A stretch of DNA of 64,000 nucleotides from Isoetes taiwanensis (GCA_021234155.1 JAJEKV010000074.1:3840990-3904989), one strand, 5' to 3'; numbered from the stretch's first letter, positions 35,111 to 47,499 are shown. Numbers and translations are program-made. Notes: generated by a model from the sequence alone, not told the origin.

Positions 35111-36913
35111 ATTCGTTAGGGGGAGGGTTGGTTTTGGCATATTCTGGCATATTAGGGGTATATCTGATAATCTGACGGCCGTCATTACTGATTGTATTTC
35201 CGGCAGTGAAAAACTTTTTGGTTTTTTTGCGTATGAATATACGCTAAGGTTTTCCGTGTTTTGGACGCCAAATTATTTTTCTGGCGATCGGAAACTCATT
35301 TTTTTGTGAAAAACTATTGGTTTTTTTAACCTTTGGGCTAGAGATTCCTTTTTTTAGAATTTATCTTTGGGTTCATATATCCACATAAGTAAATCCACAT
35401 AAGCAAAAAATTATAGAAGAGGGCTTTTGGTGGTACGTGAGGAATTGTTGCAAGAGAGGAGCTCCAGAAGGAATTTGAGTTGCAGAGGAGCCGGAGGAGG
35501 CTATCTGGAGGCAGGAGCTGGAATAAACGGCATCAAATCGTTATTCCTTTTCAGGTGGGGTTTGAATTCTAATTTTTAGGATTCAATTGAGGTTTGCATA
35601 GGCTGCCATGATTGTACATGCTTTTGTTAAGAGTTGTGATTGGATTTGTAAGATGGGCTTTTGAAAGATCATCAGGAAGAAGGATTGGATTTGTTCTGAG
35701 GACGTGAATTGGATCCGACAAAAACCAAGATGGGATTGATCAGGAAGAAAAAAAAAACTGAGCACATGTCTCATGGCGTGGATTGGGCATGGTTAGAACA
35801 TGCTGAAACTACTTAGGAGAGGGCCGAAATTGAGTTTAAAGGCCTATTTTGAAGGAATTAAGGACTGGCATGGCTAGTCGGCAGTGTTTGAAGAGCTCCT
35901 CAAGCGATCCAACTGCCCCAAAATGCCTCAAAATCAGCGGAATCAGGTCGATTTGGGCTTGGATCATGTCGATTTGGTGGTGGGTCAGTGGTAGATGGTG
36001 AATCCATGCCAAAATCAGAGCCCAAAGAGGCCGAAACATGTCTATCTTCGTTGCTTGCTGTTGTTGTTGTTTTCTTTTCTGTAACTTTTTGGGTTGTGGT
36101 CTTTATTTGTTGTTTATATTTGGATTTTGTCAATTTGTTGCTTTGAACTCATTGTTGGCATGTTAAAAAGAAAATTATAAAGTTAGGTAATCATAGAAGG
36201 AATTGGGTGGCGCCTGGGCTTAAGAAAAAATTAGCCAGCAGAGGAAATTCGAGCATGACGTCTGGGCAGGTAATAACAAGTTGTAAGAATTTCTATGACT
36301 AGTTGTATTAACTAAGACATTTACGTAATTTGAACCTAATAAATCAACGGTATCTAGGATGATTATACAGGCTTGTTCCCGGAGATGAGGCCTAGTCTGG
36401 GGATCAGTGGACAAGGGTTACGGACATTTGCGGTCGTAAGACCCTATAGATTTTAAAGCTGCAAGCACGTAATTATGAGACTCTGCATTACTTGTCTCAA
36501 TAAATTAGTTAGCTATGGAAGTGGAATTTTAATATTAAAACCTTGAAACCATACCTAAGGGAGCTTAAATAAATAATGTTGTGGAGTGAACCCTGCATCG
36601 ACCTTTCAGGGGTGGTTTGAGCACGCTACATCAACATTTGAGTTGTCGTATTTCGATTTTTGTCATTATCCAAATGTCTAGAGTCTATAATTAGCACCTT
36701 ATTCTACTATACATTGTATAACGTTGAGATGGAATCTCTAATGGAGTTTCTGCTTCAGCTATATTGTTGTCACGCTAGAATTATGTTATAGAAGTACAAT
36801 TAATGCTCACAATGCATATACACAACGATCTTGCTTGATTTGGTGGCACCAAGATGTACTAACACATTGGACTAATTTTAAGTTCTACATTCCAATCCCA
36901 TTATTTTAAATGA
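35111..36913. other. Unassigned, possibly LTR- or UTR-like DNA
   Basis: No family-level protein was found. The purine-rich stretch 35420-35540 ends at TTTTCAGGTGGGG, which could be an exon/intron edge or chance. At 36350-36650 GC-richer text suggests repeat origin. No direct-repeat partner was found in the window. Confidence 0.3.
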
Positions 36914-37387
36914 AGCAACAAATTCAAACGAAAAGCAACCTGCTTTAAATCTCACATATGCCCTTCTAACGACACATTAACAATTCGATGCATGAAAGAC
37001 ATTGTGTATCCAAGTCATGTCGAAAAACAACAAGGGCGTGCGGTAAGCAAACAATTGTACCAATCACAAATATATGCAAGTAATTTCAAAGATGTAATCG
37101 ACATATGGCTGCCGGATCAAAACAAATTTGAAGCACAAACTAACAATTTCGATAGCATACGATACGTTTGTACACATTTACCGCAGCTAAAACGTATGAA
37201 GAAGAACACTGCATACGATGTGAAAATGCAAATCAAAGCCGATTACCAACACTTGTACGGTTCCATCTCAAATCTGGGCAAAGCATACAAAGCACTCTTA
37301 AGAAATGAACTCCTTGACAAAGCATATGGAATGGGCGATGGAGAATTGTATAATGAAATGATAGCGCCGCCACTAAAAATTCCGTGA
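36914..37387 (+). CDS. Unidentified 157-codon open frame (fragment)
   Basis: The frame is open from 36914 (after TGA at 36911) to TGA 37385-37387. The first ATG is at 36992, giving 131 residues. Composition is protein-like: Lys/Gln/Asn/Tyr-rich, hydrophilic, with amphipathic stretches such as LYGSISNLGKAYKALLRNEL and DVIDIWLPDQNKFEAQ. There are no transmembrane segments and no cysteine motif. The A+T-rich neighbourhood makes a 157-codon run less likely by chance. I recognise no family. It may be one exon, a transposon-carried gene piece, or spurious. Confidence 0.33.
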   Translation, partial: SNKFKRKATCFKSHICPSNDTLTIRCMKDIVYPSHVEKQQGRAVSKQLYQSQIYASNFKDVIDIWLPDQNKFEAQTNNFDSIRYVCTHLPQLKRMKKNTAYDVKMQIKADYQHLYGSISNLGKAYKALLRNELLDKAYGMGDGELYNEMIAPPLKIP

Positions 37388-37934
37388 GCAGTATCTCAAC
37401 AAAATCCAACGGGGATATTCAAAATCAATTGTGCAAAGCGTAATCATGAAAGTACTGAAAACAACTAGACAATCAACACTGCTGTCTATGAGCTTTACAT
37501 GCTGTTTTTAATAATTGTAGAAATCTTTGCTTTTAAAGCAAAACTAGACACTTTTATATAAATGATTTACTTTTACGTGATTTTAAAAATTCAAATCCCA
37601 TATGTTACTCATGTTATTCAACACTAACTCGAACCCTACACCTCAAAGGACTTAACCATTCAACACAAACACATGCTAATAAATAATGTTCAAAATCTAC
37701 ATCTAAACATAAAAAAAAAGGTTACGCATCACCCTTAACAAAACAAAAAAAATACACATGAATTATCAACACGGGATCAGAACAGAAAAACAACATCTTC
37801 ATGATATTGGCCACTTACCTCTTCGCCTTGCAAAAACAAAGACATATGCAACAAAATGATTCATCCATGTTCCTATACTACTTTCAAAATAATTAAATAA
37901 TTTAAATAATGAAGATACATTTATAAAGCTTTAT
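37388..37934. other. AT-rich intergenic DNA
   Basis: Nothing recognisable. There are several A-rich runs near 37700-37755. Confidence 0.5.
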
Positions 37935-38330
37935 TCATAATAGCATTTTGGGGGCAATCCACAGTGCTTTGCACCTTGTTGCATTAACTTTAGCCAACCT
38001 TTCTTCATCACAATGCCATAGGGAGTTTGCTCGAGAAGGTTTATGTACCATGATAGTTTTATATATTTCTTTCACCGAGTATATTTCTTTACCATTCAAG
38101 GTCCATTGATCTGAATTAGTACTTAGTTCCTCCTGTATGGCAACCTTCTCCATAACTTTTTTAAATATTTCCTTATCGACTTGTGAGCCTTTAGTAATTT
38201 CTGCCACTTCTTTCGAAGTTTTCCACCTATTCTCAATTCTTAAGTCACCAAATTTTGTGCATCATTCCATTGCATATATTTTTGAGGGTGTTTAAAAGCT
38301 AAACAACCTTCATCCTCTGTAGTGAGATCT
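37935..38330 (-). mobile_element. Probable LINE fragment (linker before RT zinc-binding domain)
   Basis: The minus-strand frame 38207-37935 contains DQWTLNGKEIYSVKEIYKTIM. This has the W..(G/N)GK.YSVK..Y pattern that precedes the zf-RVT domain in plant LINEs, followed by LWHCDEERLAKVNATRCKALW. The match rests on this pattern only. It ends before the zinc ligands, so it is a short fragment. Confidence 0.42.
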
Positions 38331-40494
38331 GGATGCTAGAAAAAATGGTTTTCTTTACACTTGGCATCAAATATGTAGCACAATAACAGGGGGTTTTCTT
38401 TGTGTTTTTGTACGCTTTTCACAAAGGTTTTCCTAAGATTTCATGGCGTATTTGAATGGATGTACTAATGCGTACATCTAGAGTGCACTATTTCTTAGTC
38501 GTTGATTTAGCCTTTTTTTTTCCAATGGTCCAACATCCAAGGGCTCACAACAAAAGCCCTCTTTGTTTTTTAGGGGCTGAACATGCAAGCCTCGTGGATA
38601 GCATTTTAGGGCAAATCCAGAGCCAGAGCTTGGGAGGTTTCATCTGCGGCGTGAGCTCAGGGAGTTTGGGTGTTCTTTTTACAAAATTGTGGAGCCATAG
38701 TTAGGTGAGCAATTTGTAAATTCTACTTTATTGCAATTTTTAGTTAGCAGATGGGGTTTTTACGGAGGCGGAAGAATTTTGAAATTTGCACCAAAAGATC
38801 ATATGAGTTTTGGTTAGCAAAGGCGAGGAAACCGATTCATAGCCGAAACCAAAGCTTTAAGCGGGCAACATAGGGCTTTTCTTTGCACTATCGGAGAAAA
38901 CAATGAGAAAAGGGAGTCTATGGAGTTGGAGGTGGACACAATGGGCTTAGGCTGCTGCTATTAAGATAAAACAAGCGGTGCATGTCTCGGAGCAAGGAAC
39001 TCTCGTGTGCGTTGTGGAGAAAGGATTTTGAAATCACGAATTTTATCCAAGAATGATGGGATTAAAGTTAACATGTTTGATGGTAGATAATATGATTCCT
39101 TATTGTTACCATCATGACAAGTGTTGCTATTGGTTCAAAGGGCCTTTGAGCGAATTCTTCCTACGATTTGGAAAGAACAAAGGGGTCAGCTCACTATGCC
39201 CTGCTACTCTTCTTTTTTTCTTCTACATAGTCTCCACATGAAGTTCTTCTGCATTTGTGTAGGCACCTTTAGATGTAAATGTGTTGAGCGAACTCTTCGG
39301 TTGGAAAGAACAAGGGGTCACTCACTATGCCTGCTACTCTTCTTTTTTCCTTCTACATAGTCTCATGGCGAAGTTCTTACGCATTTGTGTAAGAAGCCTT
39401 TGGATGTAAATGTGACCCGAGAAGACAAATTTTTGGTTTCTTTCAAGGAAACATGCTTTTTGCCATCACCTTTCAAAAATGATGGCAACTACATTGGTCG
39501 AGGTCCTATTTGTATTTCTTGCAAACATTTAATCAAGAAATGTGATGCTTATTACGAGAACACTTGTAGCAAAGGCGAGGAATTTGGTGGATTTTACAAG
39601 TGAGATCTTTCATAGAGATTTAGCCCCTCTTTCACAGGTTGTGATATCATCATGTTAATTTGTCCTCGGGTCTTGTATGATGGGAATCGGGTCAAGTGGT
39701 ATAGCAACCAATGACATGGGATTGCCAAAAGATGGCTCGAGAAAATCTAGCTAGCGTGGGATGGAGCTGAGGTATCTTTATTTAGTTCTAGAGTCAAGGT
39801 TCGTTTGCTTGCCATATTCTTTTAAGTAATTGAAGAGGATGCGGCAGGGCGCATTACCTTGCTTTGAGAAAGGTTGTCGGGGTTCTCTTTCCGAGGTACT
39901 CACCATTCTAGCATAATCTTTGCTTTATCAAAACAACTTTGCTTTGAAATTTGAGTTTTGTTTCAAGCGGTCAATCTTTTTGGCGAGAAAGTGATTCATA
40001 AATTCCAATTCATTGAAAAAGGTTTGCTTTCGACATCGGACATATGCACTTTCGGAATCAAAGAAGTTTGACCAGGACCTTGAATTCGATTTCATGATAG
40101 ATAAGCTTGTCTTTCTTTACATTGCAACTTTTGTGGAGGTATGGGAGGTGGACCCGAAGAAACATCGGTGGTTTTGTGCTTCATACAATTGGTTGGCCCC
40201 TTGACTGGGTACCTATGGAGGTTCTTTTCTTTATCACATGTCAAATAGGCGGGTATATAATAATCGGCTTAAAGAACCTTCTTGCGTTTGGAACTCAATT
40301 TACATGTCTTTGCTACTTGAGTTGCGATTGGCCCTAATTGTTGCTAGCCCTCACAGTTTCTATTCAGTTTTCTTTTGGGCTGTGTTGGAGAATAATGAGG
40401 GGTTGAGCTTTGTGCGGTTGTGTGAAGCTTAAGCTTGAACTCGGGGATTGTCCTATTATTAGGCCGGAATTGCGACCCACGGTTAGATCGTTAC
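38331..40494. other. Unassigned low-homology region
   Basis: Several plus-strand frames of 60-80 codons occur (38456-38704, 39385-39603, 40013-40204, 40238-40432). The one at 39385 has a Cys-rich end (C-x2-C-x6-C-x7-C within PICISCKHLIKKCDAYYENTC). None matches a family I know. A tandem duplication at 39147-39414 disrupts any long reading frame. It may be a decayed element or gene. Confidence 0.35.
39147..39414. repeat. Two-copy tandem repeat, about 138-bp period
   Basis: Unit 1 begins TGAGCGAATTCTTCC (39147) and unit 2 TGAGCGAACTCTTCGG (39285). Both contain GGAAAGAACAA, TCACTATGCC, TGCTACTCTTCTTTTTT, CTACATAGTCTC and GCATTTGTGTA. By eye they are about 85 % identical with small indels. Confidence 0.88.
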
Positions 40495-41023
40495 AATTGT
40501 TGAGATACATATAGGCCCAAGGCTATGAAGCAAAGAAATACAAGTGATTTTCTTGCAATGGGGGCCTTATTGGGACATAGAATACCCCCCGAGTTCTTGT
40601 AAAAGTTGTGCTTATTCTGAAGTTGAAGTTCTGAAGTATTTATGTTCATTTCAGAGTTCATGCCCATCCATTTAAGTTGCCTTGCAATTCTATAACACCC
40701 TATGCAAGTCAAATCTTAACTCGATTTACTTGTGGAGATATTTGATTATTTCCCACAACATATGTATCCAAGATGGCATTTTTTAAATATACGACAACAT
40801 ATGTGCCATGGCAAAACACATGGTTTAAGTGCTCTTCACGACTATATTGTTTTAGGCAAGGCCTTGAAGGGGCCAAAATTTTTTTAATCTAACACAAACC
40901 ATTACATCTAATGTTTCCAAGTATTTGTTTTTTGCCCCAAAGGGGCAAATTTTTTTTAAAGTTATAATACAAACCATTACATTACACACCTTAAAATTAA
41001 ATTCCCCCTTAAACCCCCTTTTG
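40495..41023. other. Intergenic DNA with a short duplication
   Basis: A block AGGGGCCAAAATTTTTTTAA..CAAACCATTACAT (40868-40907) recurs at 40941-40982. No gene. Confidence 0.5.
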
Positions 41024-41294
41024 TTTGGGTGCATATTCACACGAAGGGGTGGCGAGAACGGCGAGCCCTATAATTATGTTTTTGGGTTTACAAAATCAAC
41101 ACCATATAGTATGTTACCTGAAATCTTATAGTATTTTTCAAATCTTGTTATACAGTATCATAATTTCTATACATCCATATCCCACAAACGAGGAATTTTG
41201 TGAACGGTGTAGATTAAGGAATAATGGGTGAATATACCTGTTTAACAGCTCTCGTTGCCCAGAGTCACCCCCTGTGTGAATATGCACCCAAACA
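41024..41294. mobile_element. MITE-like element with 20-bp terminal inverted repeats
   Basis: The ends GTTTGGGTGCATATTCACAC (left) and GTGTGAATATGCACCCAAAC (right) are perfect inverted repeats, and GGGGTG/CACCCC follows internally. It is about 271 bp with no coding capacity. A clear target duplication was not found, because the flanks remain complementary. Confidence 0.75.
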
Positions 41295-41334
41295 CAAACT
41301 TACTTCATTCCATGCTTCCAATTTTAGATGTACC

Positions 41335-44085
41335 TGAACCTGGTTTAATCCTAAAGAAAGCTGAATCAGGTAACTAGTGCTTTATGGTAGGACTGCCAAC
41401 TATCTGTGACTTTTCAATCCAATATTTAATTAACATAAGCGCTGGAGATGGTTTTGGACTGTAAATAGCTCTCCAAATTAATTTTGCAGCCAATGCCTGT
41501 GCTTGAATAAACAAATCTTTACAACCTAGACCTTTTTTCTTGTCCTTAATTCAGTCTGACCAAGCCACTTTATGAGTTCCTTGCCATATAAATTTCCTTA
41601 AGCTGTCTCAATCTTATTATACGAGCCTTTGTCTCCAATAATTGCTGAGGAAAAGTATACATGTGTGCTATTGAACACTGCATTTGCAATCTCTACTCTG
41701 CCAGCTAGAGATAAAGTAGCAGGATACCTATTAAAATTTGTTTCATTCTAGATACTATTGGTTCCCATACCCTAGGTAAATTTTTATCAGGGATAAAGGA
41801 ATACGCAAAATGGTAATTAAAGCATTTCTGTCCAGTATCTTAATCCCCTGTAAATTATCCTCCTGAGTGTCCAGAATAATTTCACTTTTCTATCTATTCA
41901 AAGTGACTCCTGAAACCTTACCAAAGTTATCAATTGCAGACAGAAAATTTTCCAGACTTTTATCTCCATACTTGAGAAAAATAAAAGTGTCATCAGCATG
42001 TTCCATAAGAGTAAAAGGCACTTGGTCTTCTGGCATCTCCAAAGTAGTAATTTTACCTTGTTTTTGAAGATTTCTAGCCATCCTGATAACAATCTCAGCT
42101 ACAATTAAGAAAAGATATGGAGCTAATGGGCATCCTTGTCTCACTCCACGCCTGCAGTGAAATTGTTTAGTTGGACATCCATTAATAATTAGAGCTGAAG
42201 ATGCTGTACAATTCAAACGCCAAATTTTTTGATAAACATTTTCATGGAATCCCAAATGTTTCATAGCCCTTTCCAAAAACTGCCAATTTATTGTGTCATA
42301 TGCCCTTTGAAAATCCAATTTAAGTAACATACACCTCTGCCCTGATAGTTCATTTCAATGTAATCCCTCTGCTGCCCCAATATAATTCTCCAAGATATTT
42401 CTTTGTTGTAGAAAAGTTGTTTGACACAGGCTAATAAGCTTATGAAGACCAGGTTTCAATCTATTTGCAAGAATCTTGGCCAGAATTTTATATGTTGTAT
42501 TTGTTAATGAAAGAGGTCTCCAATCAACCAAATGCATTGGATTCTCCACTTTTGGAATCAGTGTAATATGCCCAGCATTAATTGCAGGATTCAATTTCTT
42601 AGCTTTCCAAGCCCCTTGTATGAACGTGATCATGTTATCTTTAAGAATATCCCAAAATTCTTCATAAAATTTAGGTTGAAAGCCATCAGGTCCAAGACTT
42701 TTACCTTTAGCCATAGACCTAATTGTCTCACATATTTCTTTCTCATCAGGGAGCTTCAGTAGATCATTATCCTCATGAGCTTGAGGCTCCATTGGAATCA
42801 TTTGAAATTATTGCTCCAAATTTTGTTCCTGTGTCTGAGAATCCTGGAATATTTTACTATATTCTATATGAAAGAAGTCCTCAATTTCTTGCTGCTTTTC
42901 AAGTAGTGCACCTGCTGCTGTTTTGACTTGAACAATACCATTATTAACCATTCTGCTCTTAGCTGTTCTAAAAAAGAAGCTTGAATTCCCTTTATCCATT
43001 GCATTTATATATTTACATCTACTCCTTACTGCTAAAGATCTGGCCTCAATTTCTTCAACCAATTTCACTTTCCTTTCCAATTCTTCCTCCTGCTGCTGTA
43101 GACTGTCATTGGCCTTATTCAAAAATAGTTTACTTCTTACATCCTTCATTTTTGCATACAAGTCTTGCTTTTCTTTCCTTCTCTTCATTGTCCAATCTTT
43201 TCCCCATTTCTTAATCCAAATCTTTATTTCCTTCATTTTCTGAATAAAGGATTTCATGGATTCAGTTTTAATAACTGGATTAAGGGTGGAAAAGAAAAGT
43301 TTGAATTCCTCAAGAAAGCATTTATTATTTAATAAGCCAGTATTAAACTTAAATGGAGTGTTTAAACCTCCTTTCTTTGCTTGGATCCTCCCTTGATGTA
43401 TCTGTGGATAATGATCAGAAATAGAGTTGCCCATATCACCAGTGATTACCACATCATCCCATGTGATTAAATTTTTATTGCAGATATAGAATCTATCCAA
43501 CAAACAATAAATCCTTTCGTCTTTCTCTCTCTTATTACCCCAAGAGATTGGATGAGGAGGGTGGAATATAAGAGAATATTTCCATCAAAGCATCCAAAGA
43601 TTGTCTTTCCTTTCTAGCCATATTAATTTTTTTACCCAATTTTTGATCCCATATAGGAGTGTTGTTAAAATCTCCTGCCATCAGCCAATTATCTATACTT
43701 TTTGCTTGAACCCGATGTAAAATCTGTTGCTACTGTTCTTCTCTTTCATTAGGCTCAATTGATGCATATACATTAATGATGCCTAATATTTCTTTTCCTT
43801 TTTGTAATACTGCAACAGTCGATCTTCCTGATTGGTGCTTAAATTTTTCAATACATTTATACCCCCACCAAACCATACAAATTCCTCCCTTAGTACCATA
43901 TGCAGCTGTCCAAACCGAGTCAACTCCAGGCATAATCCATTCAGCTAATTTAGATGTCTCAAATTGAGGAAGTTATGTTCCTGCCTCAAAATTATATCAG
44001 CTTTCATTTCCCTTAGAGCAATCAATGCTCTTTTCCTTTTAAGAGGGCCTTTTATCCCTCTCATGTTCCATGTAACAATCTTCAT
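41335..44085 (-). pseudogene. LINE-A ORF2 (endonuclease and reverse transcriptase), broken
   Basis: The start ATG at 44085 gives MKIVTWNMRGIKGPLKRKRAL, the typical N-terminus of the APE-type endonuclease. AYGTKGGICMVWW (43890) and GDFNNTPIWD (about 43670) follow. After shifts come SDHYPQ, the linker RSRCKYINAMDKGNSSFFFR, RT block KGKSLGPDGFQPKFYEEFW, ITLIPKVENP..DWRPLSLTN, LLKLDFQRAYDTINW, RRGVRQGCPLAPYLF and the catalytic motif. The catalytic motif reads EHADDTFIF, with His where Tyr or Phe is usual. The sequence stops at about 41335 after LRKFIWQGTHKVAW. It cannot move on its own. Confidence 0.93.
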
Positions 44086-46150
44086 GCTGGATACTTTTTC
44101 CTAACCTGTACTCTCAGGTCTAATGCAGGGCTGTTTTTTAAAAATTGGACTTTCTTCTCACTCTTCCTGGTAGTATGAGGAGTGTAAAATTTGTCCTCCC
44201 CATTTTCCATTCCACAAGGGCTTATAGGAATCAGATCCTGGCCTTGTGATATCTTTGTAAGCAAATCCTGGCCTTTTGGACTTATTGGTCTATTGCTATT
44301 GTCAATTCCCAGGCCATCAAGGCTTACAGAATCTTGCTGAATTTGAATCCCTTTCTTAGACATAAGCTTTTCATTGTCTTCTTCCATAGGAGATCTAGCA
44401 AAAAACTTGAAGTTTACTTTGCCCTTTGGTGTGATGTTAATAGGTTCAGCAGGAGTTTCTGGAACAATCTCCTCCTGTTCATCATCATTGACCTTTTGTT
44501 GTTCATCCAGATTTGTAGCAGCCAAAGTTTATGTCCTCTCCATCAGTTCCATTAAGATGTCATACATCTCCTTTTCTGGTCCATTGGTATCCTTATTTTT
44601 AAAATTAGAGGCCTCACCGTTGCTTATTATCTTTCCAATGGTATGATCTGTACTTGAAAATGAAAGCTGACTACAATCTTTGATTTTCAGTGAGTTCTTC
44701 TTTAAGAGACTAGGTGAGTTATCAGCCTTAGATATATCTTTAATAACATTTTTTCCTTTGCGATTCTGTTCCTTTGGACTTATAGGGACCATAGATAATT
44801 CCAACACCTGGCTATTTGGACTTATAGGTTCTTTGGAATTCTCTACTCCCTGGCTAATAGAATTAACCAACACCTTGATCTGTCCATTAATCATTTCATG
44901 GTCTTCCTTCCTTTTCCATTCTTTCCTCAATATATTCTTATCAATCAGACCTTCTCCTTTGTTTTCTCTCGATTCCTTAGCTTTCTGTTTCCGAGCCTTC
45001 CTATAAGCACTTCCATTTTTATTTTTCCTGTGTTAACTGTTATCCAAGGATCAGTATATGTGGTATCATAAACGGGCTCTATATTTCCAGTTTGTTTTGG
45101 TACAATTGGATCATTTGTTTATTTCATCCATTTTCCTTGACATACCCCTCCACCATGTAATCTAAGACCACAAATGTTACATGGAGAAGGAAGACCCTGC
45201 CAGTTCAAAGATAAGTTTTTAATTTTACCAAAGAAGTCCTGATATTGAACTTGTTTTGGGATCTCCTTCAAGATATCCAATTGAACCCAGACTTTTAGAG
45301 ATCTTTCCGGTACTCCTTCCCATCCTATGTATTCTCCTACACCAGAGAATAACACACTGAAAATTTCTTCATGCCAATACATAGGATTCAGTCCTGCTAC
45401 TGTGCAAGAGGCCGGATGGTAGAGTTGTTTAAGATCTTTAGGATCGAATTTTGCATTCCAATTTTGAAAATAGAATTGGGTGTTAGCTCTGTAAATAGTG
45501 CCCTATTTGGAAGAAATTGTACTGTACTTTGGTTGCCACATTATACAACAAAGAACGGGAATTGGAGCCAATACATTCCAGAAATTTCAACTTTTTTGTC
45601 CAAGCTCATAATTTCTGACTTCAAGTAACTAAGCTTGACACCCTCATGTCGGATACATCCAATCACAGCCCGAGATTCTAATTCTTTAAGTCTAGAACGA
45701 ATAAATTGGTGTTTCAGATTAGGAATACCTCTAAACTCATGAATTGATCTTCTTTCTTGCTTCTCCAGGATCTGCCTTTGTTCTTCATTAATTTGCTCCA
45801 AGATCGGGCCTACCATCTGGGATTGCATCAAGACAGGCGACATTGTTTGAGTTATGATCTGGGTTTTTATTTGATGTGACGAGTTCTAAAACAAGACCAT
45901 AACTTTTTGAGTAAGGTCAAAGTCTTTATCAGAGCCATGATTCTCGGATCCATAAATTCTTGTCCCCTATTGTCCTGCACTTTTCCCATTCCCAAGGTTC
46001 TTATCATGTCCCAAAAGCACATTATCCAACATCACCTCATGATTTCCTGTCCCCCTGTCCACAATTCCTGTCCCCCTATCCACGATTTGTCCTCTAATTT
46101 GCCCATGTTGGGCCTGTTCCCTGTCTCTACACATCTTACCACCTTTTAAG
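44082..46150 (-). pseudogene. LINE-A ORF1 (nucleic-acid-binding protein), broken
   Basis: From about 46130 the minus strand carries repeat-like text (GQIVDRGTGIVDRGTG), and stops break it before the frame at 45843. The DUF4283-like core lies at 45382-45119 (ERSLKVWVQLDILKEIPKQV, then a Cys/His knuckle CNICGLRLHGGGVC). A hydrophilic Ser/Pro/Lys-rich tail (44930-44082) repeats the phrase PISPK/PISPN about six times. ORF1 proteins of L1 elements coat the RNA and act as chaperones. The last codons KKYPA are followed by a TGA that overlaps the ORF2 start. Confidence 0.85.
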
Positions 46151-46660
46151 TCAAGAAGCGCTTACCCATAGCGCCAAGAACCCTTGCCCAAGAACCCCGT
46201 TCTGCAATTTTACTCGCCATTTTGCAAGTTTTATTTGCCGTTCTGCAAATTTTACTATCATTGTGTTTCTTTTACCTGCATTTTTTTTTTTTGTGGCAAG
46301 ACCACGGGTACGAATGGATTGGGCTACGGTGTCCTCACGTTGAGGAGAAATGCCTGTGGCCTTCTTTGGGAAGGTCAAGCAGGACCTCCGCAAGCGCATC
46401 GACCATCTTTCCCTTCCGGAAAGAAGACCACAGGGCCTTTCCCTTATACGAACCCCTCCACCTACCTCCTCCAATGCAAGTAAGGCAAGTAAGTGGCAAT
46501 ATCTGCCATAGATTTTCTATGTTTCAATATATACGTTGGCCAAAGGCAACAATGGTTATAAGTTAATAAAAGTTTTGATTGAAAACTAATGGCATGAATT
46601 TTTTCTACACGAAACAAGTTTCCGTTTGAAATCTAAAAATAGCCGACCGTTTCAAGAACG

Positions 46661-47463
46661 TAAACCACCAGGAGGTGGAAATTCCTCGATTTTTCACTAA
46701 TTGTTTATTTCAAGTGATTTTTAGATTGTATGTTTTACGTACGGCTTACAGTATGGCCCACTATTAAAATTTACAACATAAAATTTGGAACACAACTGCC
46801 ACAGATTCTTCTCAAATGTGTATACAGATGTAGTCGCTTCCAGCTGTGGCCGTAATAGCCATAACTATGGCCGAAGAAAGCCGTGGTCGAAGAATGCTGT
46901 AATAAACATTTTTTAACAGATATGTATGCTGAAATACAAGCATATGTCGCTTCTGTTATAGCATGTAAACTAAGCTCAATGGTTTTTCCTTCCATTGCAG
47001 ATGATTAGGTTGAGCTTGACTGCATCGGCTAATAAGCAGAAAGAAAGGGCAAAAAGCTGATGAGGACCTCCGGACTTCTAAACTGCTGCAAGGGCCTCAA
47101 GAACGATACTGATGGCAAAAATCCAGATCTTCGAACCATCACAAAAAACCTTCATAACCTACAAGAAAAGGGAATATTAGTGAGTAGTTATGCATAAAAC
47201 CCGACAAAAAGCATAGATAGAACTAAGAAATCGTCCTCAGAGCACTGGAGCTTCGCCATTTTGATAAAAAACTTGACAGAGAAGTAGCGCCAAGCAGAAG
47301 GGCCTTGGAAACCTCGAAAAGATCTCAAGCGCCTCGACGGAGAGAGAGTGCGCCATAGCCGAAGCTCGACGGAGAGAGTGCGCCATAGCCATCGTCAGAA
47401 AAAAAAAAAAAATACAAGAAAATCCAAGCACGGAATTTCCACCTCCTGGTGCTTTACGTGCGG
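46661..47463. repeat. Inverted repeat pair upstream of the PPR gene
   Basis: GAACGTAAACCACCAGGAGGTGG.. at 46661-46693 is the reverse complement of 47434-47463 (ATTTCCACCTCCTGGTGCTTTACG) with about four differences. The arms are about 740 bases apart, so they could be the tips of a DNA transposon that now forms the PPR gene's upstream region. Confidence 0.6.
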
Positions 47464-47465
47464 GA

Positions 47466-47499
47466 GCCTGCCGGCCATCGAGGTTTCCGGCCGGCAGGT
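47466..47499. repeat. GC-rich palindrome
   Basis: GCCTGCCGGCC and GGCCGGCAGGT form an 11-bp arm hairpin with a 12-base loop, 240 bases before the PPR start. The function is unknown. Confidence 0.8.

Larger units (their letters stand above)
41335..46150 (-). mobile_element. LINE family A (L1-like), long copy lacking the C-terminus
   Basis: About 4.8 kb on the minus strand contain ORF1 (DUF4283-like domain with a zinc knuckle) followed by ORF2 (endonuclease and RT), the plant L1 order. The 3' end is cut at about 41335 before the zf-RVT region, with no poly(A). This is unusual for a LINE, which normally loses its 5' end, so a later deletion or insertion (the adjacent MITE at 41024-41294) is likely. 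Frameshifts occur in both ORFs. Confidence 0.9.

Noticed and set aside
46151-46566. Overlapping frames on both strands near 46.3 kb as a gene
   Set aside because: Three frames are open because the block is GC-rich with few stops. None shows a recognised domain.
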